From DAOSXA01 sp964526835 (lineage in GTDB: Bacteria > Zixibacteria > MSB-5A5 > GN15 > FEB-12): 51,039 nucleotides of DNA. The stretch covers positions 1 through 51,039 of the forward strand of contig CAZGMK010000025.1 of NCBI GenBank assembly GCA_964526835.1, written 5' to 3'. The stretch's first letter is position 1. The number at the start of each line of letters is the position of its first letter. The notes under the pieces were generated by a model that did no database searches, was not told where the DNA came from, and saw only the letters and a program-made list of their open reading frames with translations. This document shows, piece by piece, positions 25,009 through 34,167 of this stretch. The translations under genes were made by a program, and so were the position numbers.

Positions 25009-26205
25009 CGCGAAGTTGACCTCGGTAATCGGGTTGAACGGGTTTGGATAATTCTGGCTGAGAATGAAGCTCACCGGCAGTTCGCTTTCCGTGGATACAG
25101 CAACATCCGTAGCGACGCCTGTCTGATTCAGCAGGACTGACACTCTGTCTGCAGTGTAACTCACCACGGCGATATCGATATTCCCATCATCGTCGAAATC
25201 GGCGGACGTCATGGAGATGGGACTGAATCCGGCCGCATACGTCTCTGGAGACAGGAACACGCCCTGTCCATCGTTTCTGTAGACCGACAAGCTATCCCGA
25301 AACACAACTGACAGATCAATGTCTCCATCAGCGTCCAAATCCGCGGGGAGAACATCCATCGGGCTCGGACCAGTATCATAGATGCCGGATTCCTCCATAA
25401 CGCCCGAGCCGTCATTGACTAAGACCCATAGTCGGCCATTAGAAATCATCGCCAAGTCTCTATCGGAATCACCATCGAGATCAGCACAAGATAGGGCGAG
25501 TGAAAAACGGTCAACACCGACACTGAGAGCACTTGAGAAGAAGCCCCAACCATTGTTCCTTGATAGCAGAACCTGCTTGGAGCTGAAATCAGAGGTAGCT
25601 ATATCGACATCGCCATCGCCATCGAAGTCGGCCACCACGATGCTGCTTGGTGTAGTGCCCCCATGCAGGCTCGTATACGGCTGTAGAAAGCCGGATCCAT
25701 CGTTTCTAAGCACGGACACAAGATGGGAGGATGAGCTGAGTGTCACTGCCAGATCGGAGTCGCCATCTCCGTCGAAGTCAGCTGCCACAACGCGATCTGG
25801 GCTGAACCCGACCGCCTGTGCCTGCGGTGACGCAAATGTACCGTCACCATTATTCCATAACACAGAGATGCTGTCGAAGTAGCTGTTGGCTACAATCATG
25901 TCGATAGCTCCATCGCCATCTAGGTCAGCACCGCAGATCCAACTGGGGACATAGCCTGCTTCATACTGTTGAGCGGAATCGAACGTTCCATCTCCCGAAT
26001 TGATGAGGACCGATATGTTGTCTGAGCCACTATTAGCCGTCGCCAAGTCCTGTCTGCCATCACCATCGACATCTGCTGCGATTATGCATCCGGGTGAAAC
26101 GCCAACCTTGTACACTATCGCGGTATCGAAGAGTGGCTCCGCTGAGATGCCAGCTGCACCTATCACGATGATCGCTAAGAGTATTGATTGACTTCGTATC
26201 ATCAT
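24811..26205 (-). CDS. Secreted FG-GAP (VCBS) repeat protein with C-terminal sorting domain
   Basis: This 464-residue exoprotein has a signal peptide (about 1-22), seven or so FG-GAP/VCBS repeats (25-365) each with an ADxDGDG-type calcium loop, forming one predicted seven-bladed beta-propeller, and a C-terminal domain from about 380 starting FILSQNYPNPFNP. Its last 66 residues are identical to those of the 1549-residue neighbour, down to the DNA. The start is ATG 26205 (a second ATG follows directly) with GGAGG close upstream. It lacks the LamG, TSP3 and dockerin parts, so it is the minimal propeller-plus-sorting form. Likely at the cell surface or released; the binding partner is unknown. 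Confidence 0.87.
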   Translation of the reverse strand: MMIRSQSILLAIIVIGAAGISAEPLFDTAIVYKVGVSPGCIIAADVDGDGRQDLATANSGSDNISVLINSGDGTFDSAQQYEAGYVPSWICGADLDGDGAIDMIVANSYFDSISVLWNNGDGTFASPQAQAVGFSPDRVVAADFDGDGDSDLAVTLSSSSHLVSVLRNDGSGFLQPYTSLHGGTTPSSIVVADFDGDGDVDIATSDFSSKQVLLSRNNGWGFFSSALSVGVDRFSLALSCADLDGDSDRDLAMISNGRLWVLVNDGSGVMEESGIYDTGPSPMDVLPADLDADGDIDLSVVFRDSLSVYRNDGQGVFLSPETYAAGFSPISMTSADFDDDGNIDIAVVSYTADRVSVLLNQTGVATDVAVSTESELPVSFILSQNYPNPFNPITEVNFALPTACDVSLEVYNITGQRVTTLVDEVREAGQHSVLWDASTNASGVYFYRLSAGEFTETKKMMLLK

Positions 26206-26362
26206 ATCCTCCTGCCGTTCGTTTCACGAGCGCCACTGGCCTTTTGCCTTGTTGCTTCACATGGTTCCTCTTGAACACATGGCTTGTGAATACACTGGTC
26301 GACACTCACTGACTCAGATTGTACCGTGCCTGTCTTCCTTGTCAGAATATGCAATGCGGTGA

Positions 26363-26377
26363 TTGACAGATTGTCAA
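26363..26377. promoter_or_regulatory. Inverted repeat TTGACA-GAT-TGTCAA
   Basis: A perfect six-base palindrome with a three-base centre lies 158 bases upstream of the FG-GAP gene start and just past the response-regulator stop. It could be an operator or a promoter element for the FG-GAP gene. I found no convincing sigma-54 -24/-12 site here. Confidence 0.3.
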
Positions 26378-26392
26378 GCCCGGTGGCTCAGC

Positions 26393-27778
26393 TCACGTCC
26401 GAAACATCTGGGCGTCTATGCTGTGCTTCTTCAGCTTCTTGTGCAGGAATGAGGGGTCCACCCCGAGACGGCGCGCCGCCTCCGAAACAACGCCGTCGCA
26501 TTCGGTAAGCGCGCCGATGAATATCTGGCGCTCGTGGTCGTCCATCTGCTCGCGATAGGTGCTGGCACGCTTTTTCAGTTCCCGGCCGCCGAAGTCGGGA
26601 TGCTCCGAGATGTGGTCGGCAGTTATCAGGGTATCGTCGGTGTTGACCATGACAGCCTCGATCACATGCGCCAACTGCCTGACATTCTGCGGCCAGTCGT
26701 GATCGAGCAGCGCCTTCATGGCGCTGTCATCCAGATGCCTGGGGGCCAGGCCCTCATCACTGCATAGCTTCGCTATGAAAAAGCGGGCCAGCTCGGGAAT
26801 TTCCTCCCGTCGCTCGCGCAGTGGTGGGACTGTCAGGGTGATGGTGTTGACCCGTGCCAGCAGGTCGCCCCGAAAACTGCCGTCTTCGACCATCATGCCG
26901 AGATCGCGGTTGGTGGCCGACACCAGGCGGATATTCACCGAACGAGTGACCGGATCGCCGAGGCGGTCGAACGAACCGGTATCGGCCACCCTCAGCAGCT
27001 TGGCCTGAGTTGTCTGGTCCAGGTCGCCGATTTCATCGAGAAACAGCGTCCCGCCGTCGGCATACTCGACCTTACCGAGTCGATCCTCGGTGGCTCCGGT
27101 GAAAGCACCCTTCTTGTAGCCGAACAGCTCGGCCTCCACGAGTTCGGGGTGCTTGTGATTGCAGTGCAGTATGCTCAGCGGGCCATCGGAGCGCGGGCTC
27201 AGGGCGTGCATCGCCCTGGCCACTTCCTCTTTGCCGGTGCCGGTCTCCCCGAGGACAAGAACCGGGGTCCTGGTGCGGGCGACTCTCATCACCTTTCGCA
27301 TCAGCTTGCGCATCTTCTCGGAGGCGACAACGATACCAACCTTCGAGCGGAGGACGCTGTCCAGGTAGCCGGCCTCGGTCTTCAGTACATAGTGCTCGGC
27401 CGCATTTCGCACCTCGCGTTCGAGTTGGACCAGCGAGTTGCCTTTTACCACATACCCGTGGGGCTTTGCGGTCTCGTCGATCTGCTGCTCATCGTAGTCG
27501 CCGGGAAAGGCCGTGTGGAAAATGACCGCTACGTCCGGGCGAACCGCCTTGATTTCATAATGCGCCTCGATCCCGTCCATGCCCGCCATCTTGATATCCA
27601 GCACAATCACGGCCAGGTCGTCATGCTGTCTGACCTGATCGATTGCTTCGGGTCCGGAGGATGCCGCAATCACGTCGTACCGGTCGGAGAATACCTCCAG
27701 CAGACCTTCGCGGGCCAGATCGTCGTCATCGACGATCATGATCTTCGGCTTCGGGCTGTCATTCGGTTGTGAGCACAT
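26393..27778 (-). CDS. Sigma-54-dependent response regulator (NtrC family)
   Basis: This 461-residue activator has a receiver domain (about 12-130; acidic pocket around D17-D20, phospho-acceptor D61 in VIVLDIKMAG, conserved K112), an AAA+ domain with Walker A GETGTGKE (177-184), the sigma-54 contact loop GAFTGA (224-229) and Walker B LFLDEI (245-250), and a C-terminal Fis-type helix-turn-helix (SEAARRLGVDPSFLHKKLKK). All parts needed for ATP-driven open-complex formation at -24/-12 promoters are intact. It starts at ATG 27778, 32 bases after the sensor kinase stop, so the pair is one operon. Its targets are not evident. The nearest downstream gene is the FG-GAP protein on the same strand. Confidence 0.93.
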   Translation of the reverse strand: MCSQPNDSPKPKIMIVDDDDLAREGLLEVFSDRYDVIAASSGPEAIDQVRQHDDLAVIVLDIKMAGMDGIEAHYEIKAVRPDVAVIFHTAFPGDYDEQQIDETAKPHGYVVKGNSLVQLEREVRNAAEHYVLKTEAGYLDSVLRSKVGIVVASEKMRKLMRKVMRVARTRTPVLVLGETGTGKEEVARAMHALSPRSDGPLSILHCNHKHPELVEAELFGYKKGAFTGATEDRLGKVEYADGGTLFLDEIGDLDQTTQAKLLRVADTGSFDRLGDPVTRSVNIRLVSATNRDLGMMVEDGSFRGDLLARVNTITLTVPPLRERREEIPELARFFIAKLCSDEGLAPRHLDDSAMKALLDHDWPQNVRQLAHVIEAVMVNTDDTLITADHISEHPDFGGRELKKRASTYREQMDDHERQIFIGALTECDGVVSEAARRLGVDPSFLHKKLKKHSIDAQMFRT

Positions 27779-27810
27779 AGATGCGTGGTATCCGTTGTGA
27801 TTGGCGGTTC

Positions 27811-30081
27811 TTAACCGGGCTGTCTGAACATCAGAGTGAACGTGGTGCCTTCGGTCTCCTTGCTCTCGACCGCTATCTCGCCGTCGTACAACTGCATGAT
27901 CCGTCGAGCCATAGTCAGGCCCCAGCCTCTTCCCGAACTCGGTTTGGTCGAGAAGAAGGTGTCAAAAACACGCGGCAAGTCCTTTTCGGCGATACCGCAG
28001 CCGTTATCACTGAATCTTAGGGTGACCATCCCTGATTCATACCCTGATCGGACAATGATACGCGGTTCAGGCCGATCGGTCAAGGCATCTAAGGCGTTAA
28101 GCAGCAAATTGTTGAGCACCATTGCAAGATGACTGTGGTTCGACTCGACCATGATTTCGACGGGGATATCGACATCGACAGCCACGCCCTGCTGTTCGAT
28201 GCGGATACGGTTTGACTCAATGACATCCTCGACGGCCTGGCGCAGGTTCACCGCCTCGGGTTGCTTCTGGGCCTCAAGACCTGAATACTGCGAGATAAGG
28301 TGAGTCAGCTCGACCGCGCGCGAGACGGCCGAGCCGATGTTACGACCGTACTTCTCCAGTTTCGCAGACGCCTCGGGCGCCGATGGATCCACACGTCCCA
28401 GCAGCGCTATCGCCGTCTCGACCGGCAGCAGCGAATTGCGGATTTCATGGGCGAAGCCCCCGGCGATGTCTTTGGCCTGCTTGTACTTCTCCTGCCGGAT
28501 TATGATCTCCTGCGCTTCCTTGAGAGCCTCGTGAGTGCGCTGAAGTTCATCCTTCTGCCGTGCGATGAGATCGAGGTTAGTCTTCGTACGCCGACGGTAG
28601 TAGTTCACCAGCACCAGTCCCACCAGGAGACCGGACAGGACCATCAGGACATAATTCTGATTCTGGCGATAGAAGATGGTGGCCATGGTCCAGAAGCCGC
28701 GTTTGCGAATGTGCCCGATCTGATATCGGTTTGGACCTGCCAGGCCCAGCATTGTGGCTGCGCCGGAAGAATCAGTGGCTACTGCCAGACAACATTCGAG
28801 ACGTCTCGGAAAGGCGAGGATGCGTCTGAGTGATTTGCCCGTCTGCTCATACAGCCCCTTCCTGAATACCAGCAAGGAGTCTTCGCGGTCGGTAATCCTG
28901 ACGCTACCGATACAGTTCGTGGTAGGGCCCGGGTCGGACTCGGCCACCAACTCCAGCTCGCTGTCATACACCCTGATAGCCCCATCTCTGAATCTCGCGT
29001 ACACGACCGGATCGTCAACGCCGGGCCAGCGCCCCAGCCAGAGCTCATGCAGACGATAACCGCAATCAACCATCTTCACCGGCTCGCCCAGTGAGTTTAC
29101 TTTGGCAATACCGATGCCTTCAGGTTCGCTCTCGTCCCACTCATCAGCCGGGATCAAAGATACTTCGAAGATAGTGTAGAACAGGCCCGAGTCAGCCGCC
29201 CGTATCAGCCAGTTGCCGCCGTGATTGTACGCTTTGATGCGCCGTGTGACGACCTGTCCAGCGCTGTCGATAACACCCAGATAGCCCCAGTAATCGACAA
29301 ACAGGCTGTCCCTCACCCCGTTCTTGGGATTGTAGCCGACAAAGATGATGCAGGGGCCGAATTCGTTGTAGCACGAGTAGAGGCCCTCAGGATCGATCGT
29401 ACAGGCCACATCCAGTTCCCACTGGATCCGCAAGGTCTCCATCTCAACACAGAACATCCGTCGGGGATACTGATCATTCCCGCCGTTGACATAGACAATC
29501 GCCTCAGTCAGACCATCACTGTCGAAGTCCTCCAAAAGCAGAACATTGGAGTGGGCCCACCATTCTCCGTCACCATCGCGGTCTTCACCGGTGCAGAGAA
29601 ACACCTGTTGTTGCTGTGGCAGCCCATCCCGGACCGGTTCAGCCGACTCGTCGGGGAATAGACGCACGGCGAAGATTGAATCGCGACGCTCACCCGCGGC
29701 GGCAATTGCGCGCAAGCCCGCCACTTGATCGTGATACCAGGCCCAGTTGCTGACTATCAGATTGACCGGATCGGTGTCGCTCTTCCAACTCGGGTACTCG
29801 CGCATCTCAAACAAAGAGGGTTCGTCCCGCAGCTTCTGTGGCGGACACACAACCATGAGCGTACCGGGGGCTACTCCCTCCTGAAAAGGCTGAATGACAT
29901 CAAGGGGCCTCTTCTGCTGGTAGTGCAATATCCCCCAATCGGCCTGCCGCGTAGTGGATTCGAGGTAATACGGCAGATAGGCCGTATCCTCACTGAGATC
30001 TATCTCAAGACGGTCCACGGCCCCTGCTGTGGCGGCTGTAAGCCCGAGGGCGAGCACTAACCCTGTGAGTTTCGATCCCAA
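27811..30081 (-). CDS. Membrane sensor histidine kinase with periplasmic FG-GAP-like sensor
   Basis: This 756-residue kinase has an N-terminal signal segment (1-21), a large periplasmic domain (about 22-470) predicted as beta-propeller, containing DFDSDGLTEAIVYVNG, an FG-GAP-like calcium loop. A transmembrane helix (about 475-497), a coiled-coil, a HisKA domain with phospho-acceptor H545 in FAHEIRNSLLP, and a HATPase domain with N-box NLLLNALDAL, DNGCGI and GRGWGLTMARRI follow. The start is a TTG at 30081, fitting a promoter 38 bases upstream, but the ribosome site is weak. It is the cognate partner of the sigma-54 regulator encoded next. The signal is unknown; a polymer or surface protein is plausible from the propeller. 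Confidence 0.9.
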   Translation of the reverse strand: MGSKLTGLVLALGLTAATAGAVDRLEIDLSEDTAYLPYYLESTTRQADWGILHYQQKRPLDVIQPFQEGVAPGTLMVVCPPQKLRDEPSLFEMREYPSWKSDTDPVNLIVSNWAWYHDQVAGLRAIAAAGERRDSIFAVRLFPDESAEPVRDGLPQQQQVFLCTGEDRDGDGEWWAHSNVLLLEDFDSDGLTEAIVYVNGGNDQYPRRMFCVEMETLRIQWELDVACTIDPEGLYSCYNEFGPCIIFVGYNPKNGVRDSLFVDYWGYLGVIDSAGQVVTRRIKAYNHGGNWLIRAADSGLFYTIFEVSLIPADEWDESEPEGIGIAKVNSLGEPVKMVDCGYRLHELWLGRWPGVDDPVVYARFRDGAIRVYDSELELVAESDPGPTTNCIGSVRITDREDSLLVFRKGLYEQTGKSLRRILAFPRRLECCLAVATDSSGAATMLGLAGPNRYQIGHIRKRGFWTMATIFYRQNQNYVLMVLSGLLVGLVLVNYYRRRTKTNLDLIARQKDELQRTHEALKEAQEIIIRQEKYKQAKDIAGGFAHEIRNSLLPVETAIALLGRVDPSAPEASAKLEKYGRNIGSAVSRAVELTHLISQYSGLEAQKQPEAVNLRQAVEDVIESNRIRIEQQGVAVDVDIPVEIMVESNHSHLAMVLNNLLLNALDALTDRPEPRIIVRSGYESGMVTLRFSDNGCGIAEKDLPRVFDTFFSTKPSSGRGWGLTMARRIMQLYDGEIAVESKETEGTTFTLMFRQPG

Positions 30082-30125
30082 ATCCAGCTACGTCCGATTC
30101 GCATAAGATCTGCTGCGTAGGGATG

Positions 30126-30153
30126 AATATAGCCGTTGGGGAACGATTGGCAA
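30126..30153 (-). promoter_or_regulatory. Promoter of the two-component operon
   Basis: On the minus strand TTGCCA (plus 30148-30153) and TATATT (plus 30126-30131) are 16 bases apart. Transcription would begin near 30119, leaving about 38 bases of leader before the TTG start at 30081. Confidence 0.5.
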
Positions 30154-30251
30154 GCAACAACCCTAACTCGCCGCTTGCGATTCCTGATTGACCCGCCCCG
30201 TCAATTCTGCTTTCTTGGCGCGAAAGCCAACCCCTTTACGCAGGAAAGCCC

Positions 30252-31709
30252 ATGGCAGATACAGTGGTAGCCCCCGACAAGCGCGAGAGCCTTATCAAGC
30301 AGTTCCTGTCGATGAGCCGTCCGTTCTGGATGGTCAACATCATGGAGTTACTGGAGCGCCTGGCCTACTACGGCGTCCGTGTAGTCATTCCGATCTATAT
30401 CGCCCAGGCCGATGAACCCGGCGGACTGCATTTCTCGCAGACCGACAAGGGTATCATATTCCTCTGGTGGGCGATCTTCCAGTCGCTGACTCCTATGATC
30501 AGCGGCGGGTTCGCTGATCGCTACGGCTACAAGAAGACAATCGCCGCCTCGGTGATCATCAAGGTGATCGGCTACCTGGTGATGGCCACCCAGACCGAGT
30601 TCTGGCCGTTCCTGATCGGGTGTTGCACCCTGGCCTTTGGCACGGCGATATTCAAGCCCGGCGTCCAGGGGACCATGTGCCAGTCCCTGACCAAACGTAA
30701 CTCCGGAGTCGGCTGGGGAACTTTCTACATGCTGGTGAATGTCGGCGGCTTCCTCGGCCCGCCGCTGGCTCACTTCCTGTACGGCATCTCCTGGCCGACC
30801 GTCTTCTACGGCTGCGCGGCGATCGTCTCGCTCAACTTGTTGATGCTGCTGACTTACAAGGATCCGTCCGCCGGCGGCGATCAGACCGGTAACCCCTTCA
30901 AGGTGCTCTGGGTGACGATTCTGAATATCTTCAACCTGCGGCTCATCGTGTTCATCGTCATCATGTCGGGTTTCTGGCTTATGTTCATGCAGCTTTTCGA
31001 CATGCTGCCCAATTTCATCGTTGACTGGGTCGATTCCTCGGCTATGGTTCGCGACCTCGGAATTCCCGAATGGATGCAACAGATTCACACCGACCGACCG
31101 CCCCAGGTAGCCCAGGAGTGGCTGATCAACGCCAATCCGGGCCTGATCATCTTAGGGGTCGTTCTTATCTCCTGGCTGGTCTCGAAAATGAGACGCATCA
31201 CCTCAATCACAATAGGAATTACCATAGCCTCTTTCGGCCTAATCATGGCCGGCTTTACCACCAGCGGCTACATCTGTTTGGCCGGTATTCTCACCTTTTC
31301 GATCGGCGAGATGCTCTCCTCACCCAAGATGAACGAGTATCTTGGTGTCATTGCGCCGGACGGCAAGAAGGGCTTGTACATGGGCTACGCCAATATCCCG
31401 CAGGGGGTGGGGTGGGCCTTCGGGTCATGGTATGCCGGGAGTGTCTATGATAAACTCGGTGACAAGGCCAACCTGGCCATCGATTACCTCGCGAAGAACT
31501 ACCAGTTGACCGATGTTGCCAGAACCAACGCCATGGACAAGCTGGTCGAGGTTACCGGCATGACCCATCAGCAGGCGACCGATCTTCTGTGGGATGCTTA
31601 TGACCCCTATCGGTTGTGGTACCGATTTGCGGCGATCGGTCTGATATCCGCCCTGGGGATGCTGATCTACGGCATGTGGGTCCGCAGACACGAGGCTCCG
31701 GACGTGTGA
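30252..31709 (+). CDS. POT/PTR-like proton-coupled peptide transporter (MFS)
   Basis: This 485-residue inner-membrane transporter has about 12-14 predicted helices. Near the first helix it carries E32-L-L-E35-R36 in MELLERLAYYG, the ExxER proton-coupling motif of the POT family, and the second-loop pattern GGFADRYGYKKT of major facilitators. Members import di- or tripeptides with protons. The later half is less like model POTs (the PTR2 signature FYxxINxG is only loosely seen in FYMLVNVGGFLGP), so other small solutes are possible. It starts at ATG 30252 with AGGAAA nine bases ahead. It is a single gene, divergent from the two-component operon. Confidence 0.85.
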   Translation: MADTVVAPDKRESLIKQFLSMSRPFWMVNIMELLERLAYYGVRVVIPIYIAQADEPGGLHFSQTDKGIIFLWWAIFQSLTPMISGGFADRYGYKKTIAASVIIKVIGYLVMATQTEFWPFLIGCCTLAFGTAIFKPGVQGTMCQSLTKRNSGVGWGTFYMLVNVGGFLGPPLAHFLYGISWPTVFYGCAAIVSLNLLMLLTYKDPSAGGDQTGNPFKVLWVTILNIFNLRLIVFIVIMSGFWLMFMQLFDMLPNFIVDWVDSSAMVRDLGIPEWMQQIHTDRPPQVAQEWLINANPGLIILGVVLISWLVSKMRRITSITIGITIASFGLIMAGFTTSGYICLAGILTFSIGEMLSSPKMNEYLGVIAPDGKKGLYMGYANIPQGVGWAFGSWYAGSVYDKLGDKANLAIDYLAKNYQLTDVARTNAMDKLVEVTGMTHQQATDLLWDAYDPYRLWYRFAAIGLISALGMLIYGMWVRRHEAPDV

Positions 31710-32153
31710 GGAGTGTGAGAGGGCGGGAGATTTTCCGCCCCTACATGGGATGAAGTGCATCCATGTCACGCTGAGCGGAGTCGAAGGGGACATGGGCCGA
31801 AACTACTGCTCCAGCTATGTCCGCGTCGACGAAGTCAGACCCTCCCTGAACGGTCCGACCTCGTAGGCGCAGTAAGTGTAAGAGCAGAAGCCCTGCGCTC
31901 CTGCTGACTTCGATTATGCCTCACACAGGGGGCGTCGGCGGCGTCAGGATCACAAGTTGTAGAGTGGGAGCCCTGCACTCTCGCCTGCTGATTCCCTGGC
32001 TGATGATGCCAAGGCCGGTAATCAGAAGCGACCAACTGGCGAAGTGATCGACGACTATGAGAAGGCGCCCAATATCAGACGGCGCCCGGCCCAGTAGGGC
32101 CAGGCGCCACATGAAAATGAATCGCATGACTGGTAGCGTCTGCAATATAACAA
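31710..32153. other. Intergenic region with palindromes
   Basis: No gene is seen. GGGCGG/CCGCCC (31721-31740) just after the transporter stop may end its transcript. CCATGTC/GACATGG arms (31761-31795) enclose a CTGAGCGGAGTCGAAG core related to the repeat at 24528. Two similar hairpin units, both with an AGCCCTGC core and a nearby CTGCTGA, lie at about 31878-31912 and 31957-31992. GGCGCCCGGCCC/GGGCCAGGCGCC (32081-32108, one mismatch) lies beyond the PDZ gene stop. Confidence 0.5.
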
Positions 32154-33194
32154 CTAATCCAGTTGATCGCGAATCTCTTCGAGCTCTTTCTTCAACTCCT
32201 GCATCTGGCGACGGACCTCCTCCATCTCTCGCTGGAGTTCCTCGCGGTCGCAGTCGGTCGAGTGATGAAAGCGCGGGTACACCCAGGCCTCGGGAGCATT
32301 CGGGACATCCGGCACATCAATGTCGATGTCGAGGTCTTTGAGGGCCTTGAGCCCTTCCAGGGCTTTCAGACCTTCCAGTCCCTTCAATCCGTACAGCCCG
32401 GGCGGACTGTCCCAGTCACCTCGACCGAACCAGGAACGCTCGAACTCGTGTTCGCCAAGCTCCACCTCGAGGGTCATCTCCTTACGATCGCGGACAATCG
32501 TCAGGGTCACCTTGTCGCCGGGATCGAAATCGCGAATCTCATCAGTAACATCATCGACATCGCGGATGCTGTACTTGTCAATCGCGATAATCACGTCACC
32601 GGCTTTCAGCCCGGCCGCCTCCGCGGGACTCTCTTCAAGGACTTCCTCTATGAGCGCTCCACGGCCTTTCTCAATACCAAAGAACTCTCCCAGTTGAGGG
32701 TTCAAATCATCGAGACGGACTCCTAAGTAGCCGCGATCGGAGTTGATGGTGATAGTATGAGCGGGACCGAAGGAGGAGAAGGCGTTGTCGTTGTCGGCTT
32801 CTTCTAACTCGATGTTTACAGTCGTCTCTTTGCCGTCACGTAAGACAACAAGATCGACTTTCTGGCCTTCATCGAATTGGGTGAGCGCATCGGTCAGCTC
32901 GGCGTTGTCGGTGATTTTCATACCGTCCAGGGAGATGATGACATCGCCCTTCTGCAGGCCGGCATCCTCAGCCGGGCTTCCCTTTATGACCTTGATAACG
33001 TAGACCCCGTACTTGACGTCGAGATCTTTTTCCTCGATCAGGTCATAGTCGACGCTTGCGGTCATAACACCCAGCCAGAGCCGATCCTGATGCGATGACT
33101 TGCGGGCCTCGGCGTCGCCCGAAATCAGCGTAATGACGGCTGTCAGGGCGACCAGGGTAACAATGGCAAGGGTGAGTCTGGTGGTTGTACGCAT
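32154..33194 (-). CDS. Exported double-PDZ protein with Leu/Gly repeat and C-terminal coiled-coil
   Basis: This 346-residue protein has a signal peptide or anchor (1-29), two PDZ domains (about 38-132 and 155-247; GSPAEDAGLQKGDVI and ESPAEAAGLKAGDVI are the ligand-groove motifs), a tripeptide-like run of GLx/ALx units (266-289), an acidic-proline linker, and a charged coiled-coil (316-346). The DegP/DegQ-type protease domain is absent, so it should bind C-termini or peptides without cutting them, perhaps as an envelope scaffold or protease adaptor. It starts at ATG 33194. It is divergent from lepB across 247 bases, an association that suits envelope protein handling but is not proof. Confidence 0.83.
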   Translation of the reverse strand: MRTTTRLTLAIVTLVALTAVITLISGDAEARKSSHQDRLWLGVMTASVDYDLIEEKDLDVKYGVYVIKVIKGSPAEDAGLQKGDVIISLDGMKITDNAELTDALTQFDEGQKVDLVVLRDGKETTVNIELEEADNDNAFSSFGPAHTITINSDRGYLGVRLDDLNPQLGEFFGIEKGRGALIEEVLEESPAEAAGLKAGDVIIAIDKYSIRDVDDVTDEIRDFDPGDKVTLTIVRDRKEMTLEVELGEHEFERSWFGRGDWDSPPGLYGLKGLEGLKALEGLKALKDLDIDIDVPDVPNAPEAWVYPRFHHSTDCDREELQREMEEVRRQMQELKKELEEIRDQLD

Positions 33195-33352
33195 GTCTTA
33201 TCACCTCGTAGTTAGCGGATTGATGTCTCTGGTCCGGTATACGGAGGTGAACAGTTCGGAGTTGCATCGTCGCCGGCATCGGGATCAGCCGCAACGGCCG
33301 CAGTGGCGTCTGATCCATTCTCTGCTACGAACAAATGGCGACCGCCCGCGAT

Positions 33353-33380
33353 TTGCGCTGTCCCCATTATTGGCTATATT
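33353..33380 (+). promoter_or_regulatory. Probable lepB promoter
   Basis: TTGCGC (33353-33358) and TATATT (33375-33380) are 16 bases apart, about 60 bases before ATG 33442. Confidence 0.45.
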
Positions 33381-33441
33381 GGTGTCCGAAAAAGAGCCGG
33401 CCATGTAAAGCGCGGGCCGGGCTAGACCGATAACCTTAAGC

Positions 33442-34167
33442 ATGGAAGAGAACTTCCTGATCGAAGACATCAAGCGCGCCGAGGCCAGCCGTAAGGCCCG
33501 CGATCTGCGCCATCACAAGGAACCAAAGCCGCTATGGCGGGAGTACCTTGAGACCGCGTTGATTGCGCTTGTGGCGGCTATCCTGTTGCGTATCTTCGTT
33601 GTCAGCGCCTATCGGGTCAGTTCAGCTTCGATGGAAGACACCCTTTATGAGGGCGACTACATCTTCGTCAACAAGCTGGCTTACCAGTTCGGCGAAGGCC
33701 CCACTGCCGGGGATATTATTGTGTTCGAGTATCCCAACAATCCGTCCAAGGACTTTATCAAGCGAATCGTGGCTATGCCGGGTCAGACAGTGGAGATCGC
33801 CGACAAGATAGTGTATGTCGATGGTCAGGTGGCGTCCATCCCTCCTTCGTCCAAGAACATAGACAAGCGGATAATTCCCGGCGACCTGTCGTTCCGCGAC
33901 AACTTCGGTCCCTACGAAGTACCTGCGGGACAGTATTTTGTGATGGGAGACAACCGCGATGACAGCCGTGATAGCCGTTTTTGGGGTTCGGTTCCCGCCG
34001 AAAACCTCAAGGGCAAGGCGGTCTTTGTCTATTGGTCCTGGACTCCGGATGAGAACGCCCCCGGTTGGGAGTTCCCTTACCTGATCGATGCGGTCCATTG
34101 GATTGGCTGGGGGCTGGTCAGCTTCCCCTCCCATGTTCGCTGGGACCGCCTCGGCGCAACTCTCTGA
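33442..34167 (+). CDS. lepB: Signal peptidase I
   Basis: LepB cleaves signal peptides of exported preproteins on the outer face of the inner membrane. The 241-residue protein has a basic cytoplasmic start, one transmembrane helix (about 36-56), the catalytic serine S63 in SSASMEDTL and the general base K107 in DFIKRIV, and box E MGDNRDDSRDSR. The single N-terminal helix is the usual form outside the gamma-proteobacteria. The stop TGA shares its last base with the hemW start ATG, so the two are translationally coupled. Given the many exported proteins in this window it is their likely processing enzyme, though other copies may exist. Confidence 0.93.
   Translation: MEENFLIEDIKRAEASRKARDLRHHKEPKPLWREYLETALIALVAAILLRIFVVSAYRVSSASMEDTLYEGDYIFVNKLAYQFGEGPTAGDIIVFEYPNNPSKDFIKRIVAMPGQTVEIADKIVYVDGQVASIPPSSKNIDKRIIPGDLSFRDNFGPYEVPAGQYFVMGDNRDDSRDSRFWGSVPAENLKGKAVFVYWSWTPDENAPGWEFPYLIDAVHWIGWGLVSFPSHVRWDRLGATL

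Noticed and set aside
26206..26392. Sigma-54 promoter before the FG-GAP gene
   Set aside because: A GTGGCGC stretch is present but the GC at the -12 position is not at the right distance, so no claim is made.
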